Shown here one piece after another: positions 1 through 9,540 of a DNA stretch of 64,000 bases. Position numbers and translations under genes: made by a program. The DNA comes from Lachnospiraceae bacterium. Lineage in GTDB: Bacteria; Bacillota; Clostridia; Lachnospirales; Lachnospiraceae. Position 1 is the first letter of the stretch. Each line of letters starts with the position of its first letter. The stretch lies in NCBI GenBank assembly GCA_017470935.1, contig JAFUXG010000030.1, positions 1-64,000 of the forward strand, read 5' to 3'. Under the pieces are notes generated by a model, which was not told where the DNA came from, made no database searches, and saw only the letters and a program-made list of their open reading frames with translations.

Positions 1-609
1 AGATAATATTGTATTATCCTTCCTTAATATTTATATAAAAATAAACTTAACATTATTTTTTTAAGTATTTATCAAAACTTATTACAAATTATCATTTATC
101 ATCTATATGTCATATTAATAGTTATAATTCATAAAAAAACTTTAAAATCGTCTTATCATCATGTTTTATATAATAAATTCTTAAAGCATCAAACATTGTT
201 TAATTAAAAATATAAAAACTATTTCCTTTGTTATTAAGTTTTATGTTATCACTTATCAACTTAATTTTCAACCCTCATCAACAAATTTTTGCTAAAATCC
301 CCTCATTTATCTCTAAATATATAAAATAACAAAGGGTAACACCTTCTTGGCACTACCCTCTATCACAAATTTAGCTATTTCCCAATCAATATCCCACTTC
401 ACTCCGAAACCCGAACTTTCCGTAACACATAAGAAACCTTTAACTGTTTTGCGTATTCCAAATGCGCTTTATCCTAAATGAACATACCTGCCCATACAAA
501 AAAACTCTGAGCATACCTTATCAAAAATATACATACTTTGTTTCAAAAACAATGCCACCACAAGCAAAACGAATTGCCTCTACTCTTTTACAATATATCA
601 GACTTACTA
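1..609. other. AT-rich intergenic region without a recognised gene
   Basis: This stretch downstream of the leftmost lipoprotein gene is very AT-rich over its first 330 bases and shows no open frame that looks like protein. The only structure I can support is the terminator-like hairpin at 333-359. No tRNA, rRNA, IS end or direct repeat was recognised. Confidence 0.6.
333..359 (-). terminator. Probable terminator of the mec-like operon
   Basis: The arms AGGGTA/TACCCT pair. The inner bases extend the stem through G-C and G-U pairs around a short A-rich loop. On the minus strand a T-rich tract follows. It lies about 250 bases beyond the stop of the lipoprotein gene, which is rather distant, so the assignment is moderate. 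Confidence 0.45.
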
Positions 610-2979
610 TTATTCTCTGCCAATTCTGTACTGATAATCCGGTATATTTTCAATACCGTTCAATATTCTATTTTGTATGTATTGAAAACTACCATCTTCA
701 TTAACTTTTATAGTAAGCTCATGTGTGACAACAGCATCATCACATAAAACCATTTCACATACTGCATCTACAGTCAATGTAATCGTTCCATCTTTATTGT
801 CTTTTACTTTTGTAACCTCCGGAACGGAAGTCCCGAAAAAAGCAGGTGCATAATTGAAGCAACCCAATCTAACCCATGTATATGTCTGATTTTCTTCATC
901 AAACATTGCATATTTCATTATTTGTTCTTTTGTTATCGGAATATATTCCATAATCAAATCCTCAAATTCATCTTTAGGTATCCCATCAGAATAAATTCTA
1001 GAATTAAACCTCTTTTGATATTTCATTGAATATAAATATTCAAACAAACCATTAAAATCCAATATATCCAAATGATCCGAATCCCAATTTGAACATAGCA
1101 TATTATTACCTTGATACCCTAGTCCAAGAACATATTTTTCCGAAATCTCACGAAGTTCTTTCATCATAGGCTTTACTCTGATTAGATTACTTCCATCCAC
1201 CATCTCTGAAACCTCCGGATATTCCGGCACACATAGTTCATAACAAAACCATCCCTTCTCTGTGTATTTCCACTCTTTGATTCCTGTAAATGATACAGAA
1301 GATATTATCGGTTCTATTTCTTCACTCCATGAAGCGATAGTACAAAGCTCATACATATCTTCTCCATCAAATAAATACTTTTTACGAGTAACGCCGCCAT
1401 CAGTACGAACCAGATATAAGACCGCCTCTCCACCTTTACCTAAAATACAATTTTTTAGAAATTTATCAACAGCATTGTAATTCCGCATAGAAGTATATAA
1501 GCCAGAATCCGTTACCGAACACCCTGATCTTTCCAGTGTATCCTTAATTTCATTTATTGTTTCATCAGATATGACTACATTAGATGCTGTCCCCTTATCC
1601 GCAGACCGATATATCACAGATATCATGTTCATTACTTCTAAACATTCAATTTCTGCCTCCTGTCTTTCCGTCTCATCAACAGAAAGATTATATCCCTTGG
1701 AATTCGAACCATCTTCATATTCATAAATCTCATTCCATTCCTCAACAGTCATGCGATCTGAATGCCACCAGAAATCATAACTTTCTTGCGAAATAATCTG
1801 GTTTGATACATATTGAAAACAATCATCATCCAATGGTCGAATTACAACTTTATGTGTAAATAACCTTGATGTTACACTCTTAGGGTACACTGCATTAATA
1901 ATAAGAGTAATTGTTCCATCCGGATTTTCTGCATGACCTACTACTTCCGGATACGGTATATCCGGATATTCAGCTTCATAAAAGCCTCTTGGTCTGTATT
2001 CATAAATCGAATCTTGAGGAAAATACATTGCTCTTTTCCGAAGTGTTTCCTTGCTTATGTTCAAATAAGTCATAATAATATCTTCAAACTCATTTTCCGG
2101 TATCTGATAAACCGCCCCAACTCCTATATTATCGTCTGCAGCATAGGGAACAGACCGTTTATATAACACTTGATAAAATGCATCAAAAATATCATAAAAA
2201 TCTAATTCTCCAAAATCATTCTCACTCCAATTAGTGAGAAACAAATTATTCTGCTCATATCCAATTGGCAATATGTATTTTTGATTTAATTCTCTGCATT
2301 TTTCTTCTAATGGTAATATTCGTATTGCAGTTTTTTCCTGTGCATCACTTAGGGTAAGCACATAATTTTCTTCCGTGAAATAACTCCCTTCAAAAAACAA
2401 GTAACCATCTTCTGTATATTGCCAATCGTCAGCCAAATAACTTACCGTGCTTCTATTAAAAAGATATCCTTCATTGTCATATTCATAATATCCCTTGACG
2501 ACATTAACAGCTCCGCCCTCTGTTGTCAGATCATATTTGCAAAGTCCCAATTCCATAATAACAATGATTGTAATCTTATCATCCTTCACATTATCTACTG
2601 CCTCACAAAACTTAACTACCTGTTCTGATTCTGTCATATCAACAAGATTTCGACTGTCAACTGCTATATATCCATTTTCCCCAAGTCTGGAAATAATACG
2701 CTTTGTCACTTCTATGCTGTCTAACGAATCTGTTTCTACTGCTTCTTCATAAATATCACGATAAACTTCTGCTATATCGCAAGCCTCAGAATAACCATTT
2801 TCATCCCAAAAAGACATTGTAGTATCTGCCAATATCTCATCGTTATTTATTTCATCAGACAAACCATCACTGCATCCTGTAATCACAAGTGAAATGAGAA
2901 TTATTATTAGAAATAATTCCCCTCTATTCTTCCGCACCAAACCAGCTCTCCAAAACCATCTTATCCTTTCCAACAACAT
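610..2979 (-). CDS. Large lipoprotein with two homologous halves (DUF6070-like?)
   Basis: About 789 aa. A hydrophobic segment ends in the lipobox VITGC, so the mature protein should be a lipoprotein on the outer face of the membrane. The two halves repeat the same plan. Each has a block near FEDIIMTYLNISKE or FEDLIMEYIPITKE, an aromatic stretch, then PEV followed by PDGTITLIINAV or KDGTITLTVDAV, and a closing HKVVIR/HELTIK strand with FQYVSNQI or FQYIQNRI. This is an internal duplication of roughly 370 residues. It resembles Lachnospiraceae lipoproteins labelled DUF6070, but I am unsure of that name. ATG at 2979 follows AGGTGG by 8 bases and overlaps the PBP gene by 56 bases; TTG/GTG starts at 2940/2937 behind GGAG are alternatives. 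As the last gene of the mec-like operon it may share its induction. Confidence 0.7.
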   Translation of the reverse strand: MLLERIRWFWRAGLVRKNRGELFLIIILISLVITGCSDGLSDEINNDEILADTTMSFWDENGYSEACDIAEVYRDIYEEAVETDSLDSIEVTKRIISRLGENGYIAVDSRNLVDMTESEQVVKFCEAVDNVKDDKITIIVIMELGLCKYDLTTEGGAVNVVKGYYEYDNEGYLFNRSTVSYLADDWQYTEDGYLFFEGSYFTEENYVLTLSDAQEKTAIRILPLEEKCRELNQKYILPIGYEQNNLFLTNWSENDFGELDFYDIFDAFYQVLYKRSVPYAADDNIGVGAVYQIPENEFEDIIMTYLNISKETLRKRAMYFPQDSIYEYRPRGFYEAEYPDIPYPEVVGHAENPDGTITLIINAVYPKSVTSRLFTHKVVIRPLDDDCFQYVSNQIISQESYDFWWHSDRMTVEEWNEIYEYEDGSNSKGYNLSVDETERQEAEIECLEVMNMISVIYRSADKGTASNVVISDETINEIKDTLERSGCSVTDSGLYTSMRNYNAVDKFLKNCILGKGGEAVLYLVRTDGGVTRKKYLFDGEDMYELCTIASWSEEIEPIISSVSFTGIKEWKYTEKGWFCYELCVPEYPEVSEMVDGSNLIRVKPMMKELREISEKYVLGLGYQGNNMLCSNWDSDHLDILDFNGLFEYLYSMKYQKRFNSRIYSDGIPKDEFEDLIMEYIPITKEQIMKYAMFDEENQTYTWVRLGCFNYAPAFFGTSVPEVTKVKDNKDGTITLTVDAVCEMVLCDDAVVTHELTIKVNEDGSFQYIQNRILNGIENIPDYQYRIGRE

Positions 2980-5029
2980 AGCCACTGCCACCTTTTCCTT
3001 TTACATCTTCAACCATACTGACGATCATAATCGGATTATCCAACGTCTTTTCTGTTGAAAAAACCACAAACCACCCAAGCTCTGTTCCTGAATTGTCATC
3101 TTGGGAAATTTTGATTTCTGCTGTTCCGGTCTTCCCTGCAAGAAGAATATCTTCCCGGTGTGCCATGTATCCGGTTCCATTGGGATCATTTATCACTTTT
3201 TTTACCCCATCTAATACAAGGTTCGCATTCTTCTCCGAAAAAGCATTTGAAATCCAGTATTCCGGCTCAACCTCTTTACTATACAACAGATATGGCTTTA
3301 CCACATTTCCCCCATTGCAGAAAGCCGTATAAATGCACGCCAAATGCAGTGGATTTACTAAAATCATTCCCTGTCCATAACCGCTATCTGCCAACTGTAT
3401 TTCCGTTTCAATATTCTCTGTATTGGAATATTGTGATTTGCTCATTACAATATCAAACGGTAACTGATCCTGAAATCCCAAATTCAATAACGAAGCTTTC
3501 ATATCTTCCGAACCAATTTTAAGAGCAGCTTTTGCAAAATAAATGTTATCCGAATATATCAATGCATTTTCCAGAACAACAGGCTCATAAGCGTGAAGTG
3601 TTGTCACATGGTAATCTCCCCACGAACTGTCCTTCTGCCAGCTTAAGCCTTCATTTCCATAATCCTCATCAGGATCTATAGCCCCCGATTCCAAACCGAT
3701 TGCTGCCGTAATCGGCTTAAATGCAGAACCCGGGCACCACACCTGTCGAAACCGATTGTACAACGGTTTCTTTTCGTCCCCATTCAGTGTTTCCCATTTT
3801 TCGTCAGAGATTCCCATAATAAAATCGTTGGCATTATATGAGGGCGTACTAACTAATGCCAATACCTCTCCGGTATATGGATTCATTGCCACAGAACAGC
3901 CTTTATCATCCTGAAATTGCTCATACAGACTTTTTTGAATCGCTGAATCAATTGTAAGTTGAATGCTCCTTCCATTCTCTACCGGAATACATGCCAATTC
4001 TTCTTTCTCATTTTCCTCGGAATCAATAATATATATCCTGCATCCATTTTGTCCTTTCAGCTCCTTTTCGTACAGACTTTCCATTCCGGTTCTCCCAATC
4101 ACACTGCCATCGGTATATCCCTCTCCCTTATGTTCCATAAGATCCTCCGCTGTAACACCCTGGACATATCCAATCAAATGTGCTGCTGCCTCCCCTAACG
4201 GATATTCCCGAACCTTTTCATCCGTAATCATCACCCCAGGTATTGCAAGCAGCTCCTCCTGCCGCTCCTGTTCCATCAATACATCCTCATCCGGTTTAAC
4301 AGAAATCAAATCAATCTCCTGCACCTTCGGAATTGTCTTAACCGGCACAAAGGAATCCTCCTTTACCCACTCCGCAGACAATTTCTTTTCTATCACCTCT
4401 CTATCAATTTCCAATAACTCTGAAATATAATCAATCCCACTTTCCCTGTCATCTAACTTCCCCGGAACAATACCTACGGAGGATGCAACGCCCTCTCCTG
4501 CAAGAGTCCATCCGTTTCTATCTAATATCTCCCCTCTGCTTGCTATTGTTGTGGAAACCCTGACTTTATCTGACGGTTGCAGATCAGGAAAAATGACGGA
4601 ATCATTCCATACAATTTCAAAACGGTTTTCATTCTCTAAGACATTTACTGTGTTTGGAAAGCTGATATTACCTGCCACAGTATCAAATGCTGTATAGTAG
4701 CTTACATTTTTCTGCTCATCATCATAAATGATATCCTTTATTTCCATGTTGCGTATCTCTATGCCCTCATATATCGCTGAATTACGCTTTATGAAATCCT
4801 CACGGCTTATATTCCCTGATGCCTCGGCATTAATCATATCGTACATCTGATCATACTCCCGCTTCGGAATGTGATTCATATATTTCACAATATATTTCTC
4901 CGGTGTTTCTTTCACTTCCTTATTAACAAAATACTTTGACTTATATACAATCAATAAAAAAATTAAAACAGCAGATATAATGGTAATACAAAATATATAC
5001 GCTCTTTTCATTTTTCGTTTATATTTCAT
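2924..5029 (-). CDS. MecA-like class B penicillin-binding protein
   Basis: About 701 aa transpeptidase that cross-links peptidoglycan outside the membrane. An N-terminal TM segment (about residues 10-30) is followed by an NTF2-like MecA_N-type region (EKYIVKYMNHIPKREYDQMY), a PBP dimerisation region (ASRGEILDRNGWTLA) and the transpeptidase domain. All three active-site motifs are present: SxxK as SAFK with Ser435, SxN as SDN with Ser493, and KTG with Lys633. The frame could begin at a GTG overlapping the BlaR1 stop, but ATG at 5029 sits 7 bases behind GAGGAG and is preferred. The gene follows blaI-blaR1 directly, the layout of inducible mec-type loci. A resistance role is inferred from that layout; a housekeeping role is also possible. 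Confidence 0.87.
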   Translation of the reverse strand: MKYKRKMKRAYIFCITIISAVLIFLLIVYKSKYFVNKEVKETPEKYIVKYMNHIPKREYDQMYDMINAEASGNISREDFIKRNSAIYEGIEIRNMEIKDIIYDDEQKNVSYYTAFDTVAGNISFPNTVNVLENENRFEIVWNDSVIFPDLQPSDKVRVSTTIASRGEILDRNGWTLAGEGVASSVGIVPGKLDDRESGIDYISELLEIDREVIEKKLSAEWVKEDSFVPVKTIPKVQEIDLISVKPDEDVLMEQERQEELLAIPGVMITDEKVREYPLGEAAAHLIGYVQGVTAEDLMEHKGEGYTDGSVIGRTGMESLYEKELKGQNGCRIYIIDSEENEKEELACIPVENGRSIQLTIDSAIQKSLYEQFQDDKGCSVAMNPYTGEVLALVSTPSYNANDFIMGISDEKWETLNGDEKKPLYNRFRQVWCPGSAFKPITAAIGLESGAIDPDEDYGNEGLSWQKDSSWGDYHVTTLHAYEPVVLENALIYSDNIYFAKAALKIGSEDMKASLLNLGFQDQLPFDIVMSKSQYSNTENIETEIQLADSGYGQGMILVNPLHLACIYTAFCNGGNVVKPYLLYSKEVEPEYWISNAFSEKNANLVLDGVKKVINDPNGTGYMAHREDILLAGKTGTAEIKISQDDNSGTELGWFVVFSTEKTLDNPIMIVSMVEDVKGKGGSGYVVGKDKMVLESWFGAEE

Positions 5030-5040
5030 ATAATTTCTCC

Positions 5041-7365
5041 TCACTCCTCCACCCGAATTTCCTGAAACACATAAGAAGCCGTCACCTGCCTTGCATCCTC
5101 CAAATGTGCTTCATCCAGATCCTCAGAATAATCATATACCTTCTCCGTACCAAGTCCTTCCCCGCATCCATAATAATCCCCATTCTTATCTCTTATCACC
5201 AGATTGTCAGGACCTGCATCGGAGCTTACAGTATAACCGTACTTTCCCATCCATGCACACTCTGCATTGTCCATAACCTTGACCGGCTCCTCCACATAAT
5301 CAATATGAGGATTGACCGTATCCACACCGCACTGTCCCAGACAGTTATCTCCCCATGTATACAGACTTCCGTCATACTGAATCACCGCAAATGTATGATA
5401 ATATGATGTGACATAGCATGCCTTATCAAGCACACACCTTGGAGTGCGATATTCTTCGTTTGAAAATGCAGCATATTCATTATTGCCAAGAACCAGCACA
5501 TCACCGTTTTTCCTAAGAGCAATGATAGTTGAATATCCGCATTTTGCGTAGACAATGTCCTCCATAATGAGAACCGGCTCGGTGAGTACATTCATATAAG
5601 TACTGTTTCTGTTATCCATGTCAGCCTTACTTAAAACCCCTGCCGGATTACCGCCAAGACCATAGAGCTTATTGTCCTTTGTTAAATAAATGACAAAATA
5701 TTCGCCGGAGTAATCAACATGAATGACATCTCCTGCAATCTCAACCGGAATATTTTTCTCAGCCAGATCCTCCGCCAGAGTTCCAAGCTGTCCGTATTCG
5801 CTATAGCCCGTTCCCCATAGGGTTCCATTTTCATCAATCCAGTAATGATTCCCTGCTCTTGTCATATCTGTGGTATAGCAATCCTTGTAATTTTCTGACT
5901 GCGGAGGAATATTATCTGTGGTTAAAATCTGCATACGAGGCTCCTGCTCGCTTTCTTCCGTAGTGTAATGAGCAGCATAGTTATTCTGAGTTTCTTTATC
6001 CGCATTAATCCATGGTATTCCGAACAAGAAGCATACGGCTACAATGATCGGCACCACGGCAAAAATCACATGGCGTATTTTCCTATGAGTATCCTTTTCC
6101 ATAATAAAATGAAGACGTTCCATGATCGCCTCTTTACCATTATTAAAATCAGACGACATGATCACCTTGGGATTTCCTGCAACAGAAGCCTCCAACAATT
6201 TGACAATACTTCTTCCATAATTTCTGCGATAGCTAATGTCCCTATTCTCCAGCACATAATAATCACAGCATATTTCTATATATTGATTCATTCTCCTGTT
6301 GAAATGATGAACCAGCGGATTAAACCAGTGTACTGATTCTGCCGCAAAAAGCAGAAGCTTTAACAGAATATCATGCTTCTTGATATGCATCATTTCATGA
6401 CGCAATATGAAATCAGCATCATCCTTACTGTAATTCCAATGTGGAAACAGAATCACAGGGACCATGAACCCCAAAACCATGGGGGACGATACCTGATCTG
6501 ACTGATATACAGAAGGGATTATTTCCATATCGTATTCCTCTGAAAGTTCATCAACCAATACAGATATGTATTGGGGAGTTGCCGCATCATTTATCCTGTA
6601 TGCATGAATGCGAAAATGCAGATATGAGACGATTACATATACCATGCGTATGCATACAATGGATAACCATAATAGAGATAGAATTGTAATTGCATAATAT
6701 ATATAACGGTCGCCTTTTGTATCGACTTTCAGATTGTCGCCTGAATCATCGTTCAGATCACTCTCCGAATTACCATTCGAATTGCTCTCTGAATCACCAT
6801 AAAAACCATTTTTCTGATTGTCTTCCCAATCACTGTTCGGATTACCTTTCTGATCACCTTCCGTATAACCGTTCAAATTATATGCTGAATCAACATTTAG
6901 ATTGCCTTCTGAATCACTGTTCACATTATTCTCCGAATCGCCATTCGTATCCGACATGTCCGCCGTTATTCTTCTCGAAGAATCATCACCTGAAAGCTTA
7001 TTGTCTAAAATATACCCATTGTCTGCCTTACCATTACTGCCAGACTGATCTGATTCTATTGCGGCCTCAGAAAATGATTGCTGTTCACCTTCTTCTTTCG
7101 TGTTGTCTTCCGTTTTGCCTTTCGCGCTGCCTTTCTCATCATCTTTCATATATGCTTTTGTAAATGTGTCTGTGTCTGCAATCCTCATTATAGTCAACGG
7201 CTTCCATAACATAAAAAGACAGGAAAGTGTGACAATACAGATTGTTTTCCATGAACGAACATCAATTGTTCTGACTGCCCTATCCCAGAAAACCTGTATC
7301 AGTGCAAGAATTACGGACATGGCTGCACTGGTGCATATCGTATTTACAAATATGGTCTGCAGCAT
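5041..7365 (-). CDS. BlaR1/MecR1-type M56 sensor protease with C-terminal RCC1-like repeats
   Basis: 774 aa membrane metalloprotease that would cleave, or trigger cleavage of, the BlaI repressor. TM segments lie near residues 10-26, 39-58 and 222-250, and one before residue 440. The zinc motif HEMMH starts at His323, followed by the family's CCDYYVLE-type segment. The TM2-TM3 loop is a long Asp/Ser/Asn/Gly repeat. In classical BlaR1 the extracellular C-terminus is a penicillin-binding sensor domain. Here I see no SxxK/SxN/KTG set. Instead there are RCC1-like blades such as GTLWGTGYSEYGQLG, NKLYGLGGN, GDVLVLGNNEYAAF and GSLYTWGDNCLGQCG. The stimulus is therefore probably not a covalent beta-lactam adduct. 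The ATG directly follows the blaI stop. Confidence 0.85.
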   Translation of the reverse strand: MLQTIFVNTICTSAAMSVILALIQVFWDRAVRTIDVRSWKTICIVTLSCLFMLWKPLTIMRIADTDTFTKAYMKDDEKGSAKGKTEDNTKEEGEQQSFSEAAIESDQSGSNGKADNGYILDNKLSGDDSSRRITADMSDTNGDSENNVNSDSEGNLNVDSAYNLNGYTEGDQKGNPNSDWEDNQKNGFYGDSESNSNGNSESDLNDDSGDNLKVDTKGDRYIYYAITILSLLWLSIVCIRMVYVIVSYLHFRIHAYRINDAATPQYISVLVDELSEEYDMEIIPSVYQSDQVSSPMVLGFMVPVILFPHWNYSKDDADFILRHEMMHIKKHDILLKLLLFAAESVHWFNPLVHHFNRRMNQYIEICCDYYVLENRDISYRRNYGRSIVKLLEASVAGNPKVIMSSDFNNGKEAIMERLHFIMEKDTHRKIRHVIFAVVPIIVAVCFLFGIPWINADKETQNNYAAHYTTEESEQEPRMQILTTDNIPPQSENYKDCYTTDMTRAGNHYWIDENGTLWGTGYSEYGQLGTLAEDLAEKNIPVEIAGDVIHVDYSGEYFVIYLTKDNKLYGLGGNPAGVLSKADMDNRNSTYMNVLTEPVLIMEDIVYAKCGYSTIIALRKNGDVLVLGNNEYAAFSNEEYRTPRCVLDKACYVTSYYHTFAVIQYDGSLYTWGDNCLGQCGVDTVNPHIDYVEEPVKVMDNAECAWMGKYGYTVSSDAGPDNLVIRDKNGDYYGCGEGLGTEKVYDYSEDLDEAHLEDARQVTASYVFQEIRVEE
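6725..6950 (-). repeat. In-gene repeat coding for an Asp/Ser/Asn-rich linker
   Basis: About 30-base imperfect units encode decapeptides of the type DSE-x-N-x-N within the TM2-TM3 loop of the M56 protein. Units differ at most positions, so this is an old or diversifying repeat rather than a recent tandem duplication. Confidence 0.6.
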
Positions 7366-7743
7366 TTAATCACCGTCCTTACCAAATTGGTCCAAATATT
7401 CTTTCATTTCTTCTATATCCTGCATGGTTATCTGGTCGCTGTCATACAGGGCTGCAACAAAATTCTTGAGAGAACCACCATACAGCTTTCTCAATACAGA
7501 TCCGCTTTCATCCTGCCGGTATTCCGTTTCCGTAACAAGTGCCTCATAGTAATTCTGCTTTCCCTTCTTAAAGCATTTGAGAAATCCTTTCTCAACAAGC
7601 CGCCTCATGTAGCTGTGGAGTGCACTTAATGTCAGTTCGCGTTCAGTATTGATGATCTCTAATATTTCATTTACACTTACTGCTCTGCCTCTCTTCCATA
7701 TGATCAGCATGATATCCAATTCCGATTCAGGTAATCGCTTCAT
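7366..7743 (-). CDS. blaI: BlaI/MecI-family winged-helix repressor
   Basis: 125 aa DNA-binding repressor expected to hold the blaI-blaR1-pbp-lipoprotein operon silent until cleaved by the M56 protease. The start MKRLPESELDIMLIIW is typical of the family. The winged helix follows (about residues 5-75, VSVNEILEIIN, LSALHSYMRRLVEKGFL), then a helical dimerisation tail. An upstream in-frame ATG at 7755 overlaps the Shine-Dalgarno GGAGG, so ATG at 7743 is chosen. The downstream M56 gene begins immediately after the stop, which argues for translational coupling. A promoter with an overlapping dyad lies at 7853-7888. Confidence 0.88.
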   Translation of the reverse strand: MKRLPESELDIMLIIWKRGRAVSVNEILEIINTERELTLSALHSYMRRLVEKGFLKCFKKGKQNYYEALVTETEYRQDESGSVLRKLYGGSLKNFVAALYDSDQITMQDIEEMKEYLDQFGKDGD

Positions 7744-7833
7744 TTCTACCTCCATATAATTAGTATGTCATATTGAAATTCAATTTTATTATCTTTATAC
7801 ATTTTTACAGTCTTTATAGTTGGCATTATAATG

Positions 7834-7888
7834 TTTTGCATTTGCAAAAGTTTGTAGTTATAATACATTTTAATTGGGATAATGTCAA
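7834..7888 (-). promoter_or_regulatory. Promoter and candidate BlaI operator of the mec-like operon
   Basis: On the minus strand TTGACA (7883-7888) is followed after exactly 17 bases by TATTAT (7860-7865). A TGTA-N7-TACA dyad at 7853-7867 overlaps the -10, matching the TACA/TGTA half-sites known for BlaI/MecI operators. A second perfect dyad, TTTTGCA-TT-TGCAAAA (7834-7849), lies just downstream near the expected transcript start. That BlaI binds here is inference. Confidence 0.6.
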
Positions 7889-7920
7889 TAGTGATGGGAA
7901 ATTTATATTAAACATAAAAA

Positions 7921-7952
7921 GTGGATTTCTCCAAAATCTCAGAAAAATCCAC
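7921..7952 (-). terminator. Terminator after the GNAT-like gene
   Basis: Eight-base stem GTGGATTT/AAATCCAC, followed on the minus strand by CTTTTTATG. It lies about 80 bases beyond the stop of the gene at 8033-8665. Its sequence closely resembles the terminator at 9508-9540. Confidence 0.7.
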
Positions 7953-8032
7953 CAATTATATCTATATACATAAATAATACAACTATATCAGCATTTGCTT
8001 TTACTAATCTATAATAATTTCTATTCAAACAA

Positions 8033-8665
8033 CTATGTAAGCAGCAGATACATAAATTTACAGCTCTCATCATATCTTGGTTTCAATCGCTTATGGAGAA
8101 TACTTTCCTCCATTTCCGGTAATCTTCTGAAGCCATATCGCTGATATCTGTTGATCAGTCTTTCGTATGGCAATGCAAAGATATATACAACCTTAATTCC
8201 TATATATTTTGCTGCTTCATTTATCATAGGGATTATAAATTTCTTGAAAATAACATATCCTACGCCCTTTAAAAATGGGTATTTTGCAATAAAAGCACTG
8301 TTAACAGCAAAATTGGCAAGTTCCACTCCAGGCAATGTATCAAACTCTTTTTCTACTCTTTTTTCACCGGTTGTATCATCTATTATCTCAACCTCAATTT
8401 CATTCAATGAAACAAGACCTGCTTTCAAAGAAAAATATCCAACACACTCGCCTGTTTTGAGTAATCTGACAAGATATGTTCTCATTTCATGAGCAATCTC
8501 CTCATTGCAGGAATCTTCCTTCAAATATATACTCAATCCCAGTCCTTCCGGTGCATTTATTTGAAATTCTTGTATTGCCTTTATATCATCCTCAGCATTA
8601 ATATCCAAATTATCAATATAGAATATATCCGAACTCAAAATGCCCTTATTTATAGTCATTCGCAT
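8033..8665 (-). CDS. GNAT-like acetyltransferase
   Basis: About 210 aa. The C-terminal half has the look of a GNAT fold: a strand and helix with GVGYVIFKKFIIPMINEA, then VYIFALPYERLINRYQRYGF, close to the L-x2-xY-xx-YGF signature near the CoA site of GNAT proteins. I could not confirm the R/Q-x-x-G-x-G/A loop, so this is a divergent member. ATG at 8665 (GGAG 4 bases upstream) or 8659 are both possible. The start lies inside the end of the small upstream gene. GNAT toxins commonly pair with a small upstream antitoxin, so a toxin role is conceivable but unproven. Confidence 0.55.
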   Translation of the reverse strand: MRMTINKGILSSDIFYIDNLDINAEDDIKAIQEFQINAPEGLGLSIYLKEDSCNEEIAHEMRTYLVRLLKTGECVGYFSLKAGLVSLNEIEVEIIDDTTGEKRVEKEFDTLPGVELANFAVNSAFIAKYPFLKGVGYVIFKKFIIPMINEAAKYIGIKVVYIFALPYERLINRYQRYGFRRLPEMEESILHKRLKPRYDESCKFMYLLLT

Positions 8666-8840
8666 GTTTCTCCAATTCAATCTTCATCTGTCTTTCAAGT
8701 TCATCTGCTTCCCAATCCATTTTCTCAAAATCCGGCGGTGGAGTAGAAAGAATTGCCTTGAAAATTCTTAACCCCAGATCCTTAGGGAGTCCTGTCAAAT
8801 TCGGTTTTCCAAATCGCCCAAAGCGTGTAGAAGCTGCCAT
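8646..8840 (-). CDS. Small hypothetical protein upstream of the GNAT-like gene
   Basis: 64 aa, basic and Pro/Gly-rich at the N terminus (ASTRFGRFGKPNLTGLP), helical and acidic at the C terminus (EADELERQMKIELEKHA). ATG at 8840 lies 8 bases behind AAGGAGG; the upstream in-frame GTG is inside that site. It overlaps the GNAT-like gene by about 20 bases, so the two are co-expressed. The pairing is compatible with an antitoxin, but no known antitoxin fold is recognisable. Confidence 0.55.
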   Translation of the reverse strand: MAASTRFGRFGKPNLTGLPKDLGLRIFKAILSTPPPDFEKMDWEADELERQMKIELEKHANDYK

Positions 8841-9281
8841 ATTGAACACCTCCTTATCAATCCAAAAAACATCACTATCAATTATATTTTACTAATTTAT
8901 TTTCTGTTATGCAATAGATTTTTACTCTTTGCTTATCCTCTTACCTATCTTTACGCATAGCCTATATTTATATATCCGATTACGTTTTTACGAATTATAT
9001 CATGATATATTAACTTTGTCAATTTTTTCTCAATACTAAAACTCCATTTTCATAAACATCTTTGATTCTTATGTTTTTTACAAAATATTAGAACATTCAA
9101 GCATGTTCTACCGCTATGCTCAATTTTCATATTCCTCTATATTCCACGTTATATATAACGGAAGATTAATCGATTTTGTACCCTCTCCTGCGGCTGTTCT
9201 TCCATTTCTTCAATTCACATGAAATATCTCTTTTCATGTACTCTCCAAAGTCCTATTGATTTTGCAGTTATCACAGCAAAA

Positions 9282-9323
9282 GTCCTATGACTTTTGCAAT
9301 ATTTTTTGCATTTTTCATAGGAC
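9282..9323. repeat. GTCCTATGA...TCATAGGAC hairpin repeat, copy 1
   Basis: Nine-base perfect arms with an inner TTTTGCAA/TTGCA region. A partial extra arm (AAAGTCCTAT) lies just before it, near 9248. A close relative sits at 12928-12969. Two copies with the same arms and similar inner stems point to a dispersed intergenic element rather than chance terminators. Confidence 0.55.
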
Positions 9324-9476
9324 TTTGTTATTTTTATAAATCACTCCCGCTCCTCCCCAAACAATCAATGTCAGCCATTCATAGACCGGATATGTATCCC
9401 CGGGTGCATAATCCATGAACCAATAACCACATTTGGTAATCAGATGTACCGGATTCAGTTTTTTTACTTTAGTGTA
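9315..9476 (-). pseudogene. Start-less coding remnant
   Basis: About 53 codons open on the minus strand, from just after a TAA to a TGA, with no start codon or ribosome site. The peptide reads like real protein (HLITKCGYWFMDYAPGDTYP, then VYEWLTLIVWGGAGVIYK), with a plausible C-terminal membrane segment. I do not recognise the family. It is probably the 3' end of a deleted gene. Confidence 0.35.
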
Positions 9477-9507
9477 TTACAATATAACCATGCCCTAACA
9501 AAAAAAA

Positions 9508-9540
9508 GTGGATTCCCCCGAAAATCCCAGAAAAATCCAC
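9508..9540 (-). terminator. Terminator after the DUF6033-like gene
   Basis: Stem GTGGATT/AATCCAC followed on the minus strand by seven T. It lies about 110 bases past the stop at 9653. The sequence is shared with 7921-7952. Confidence 0.75.

Noticed and set aside
6690..7163. Plus-strand His/Asn/Ser-rich frame
   Set aside because: It is the complement of the Asp/Ser/Asn repeat of the BlaR1-like protein and has no start signal.
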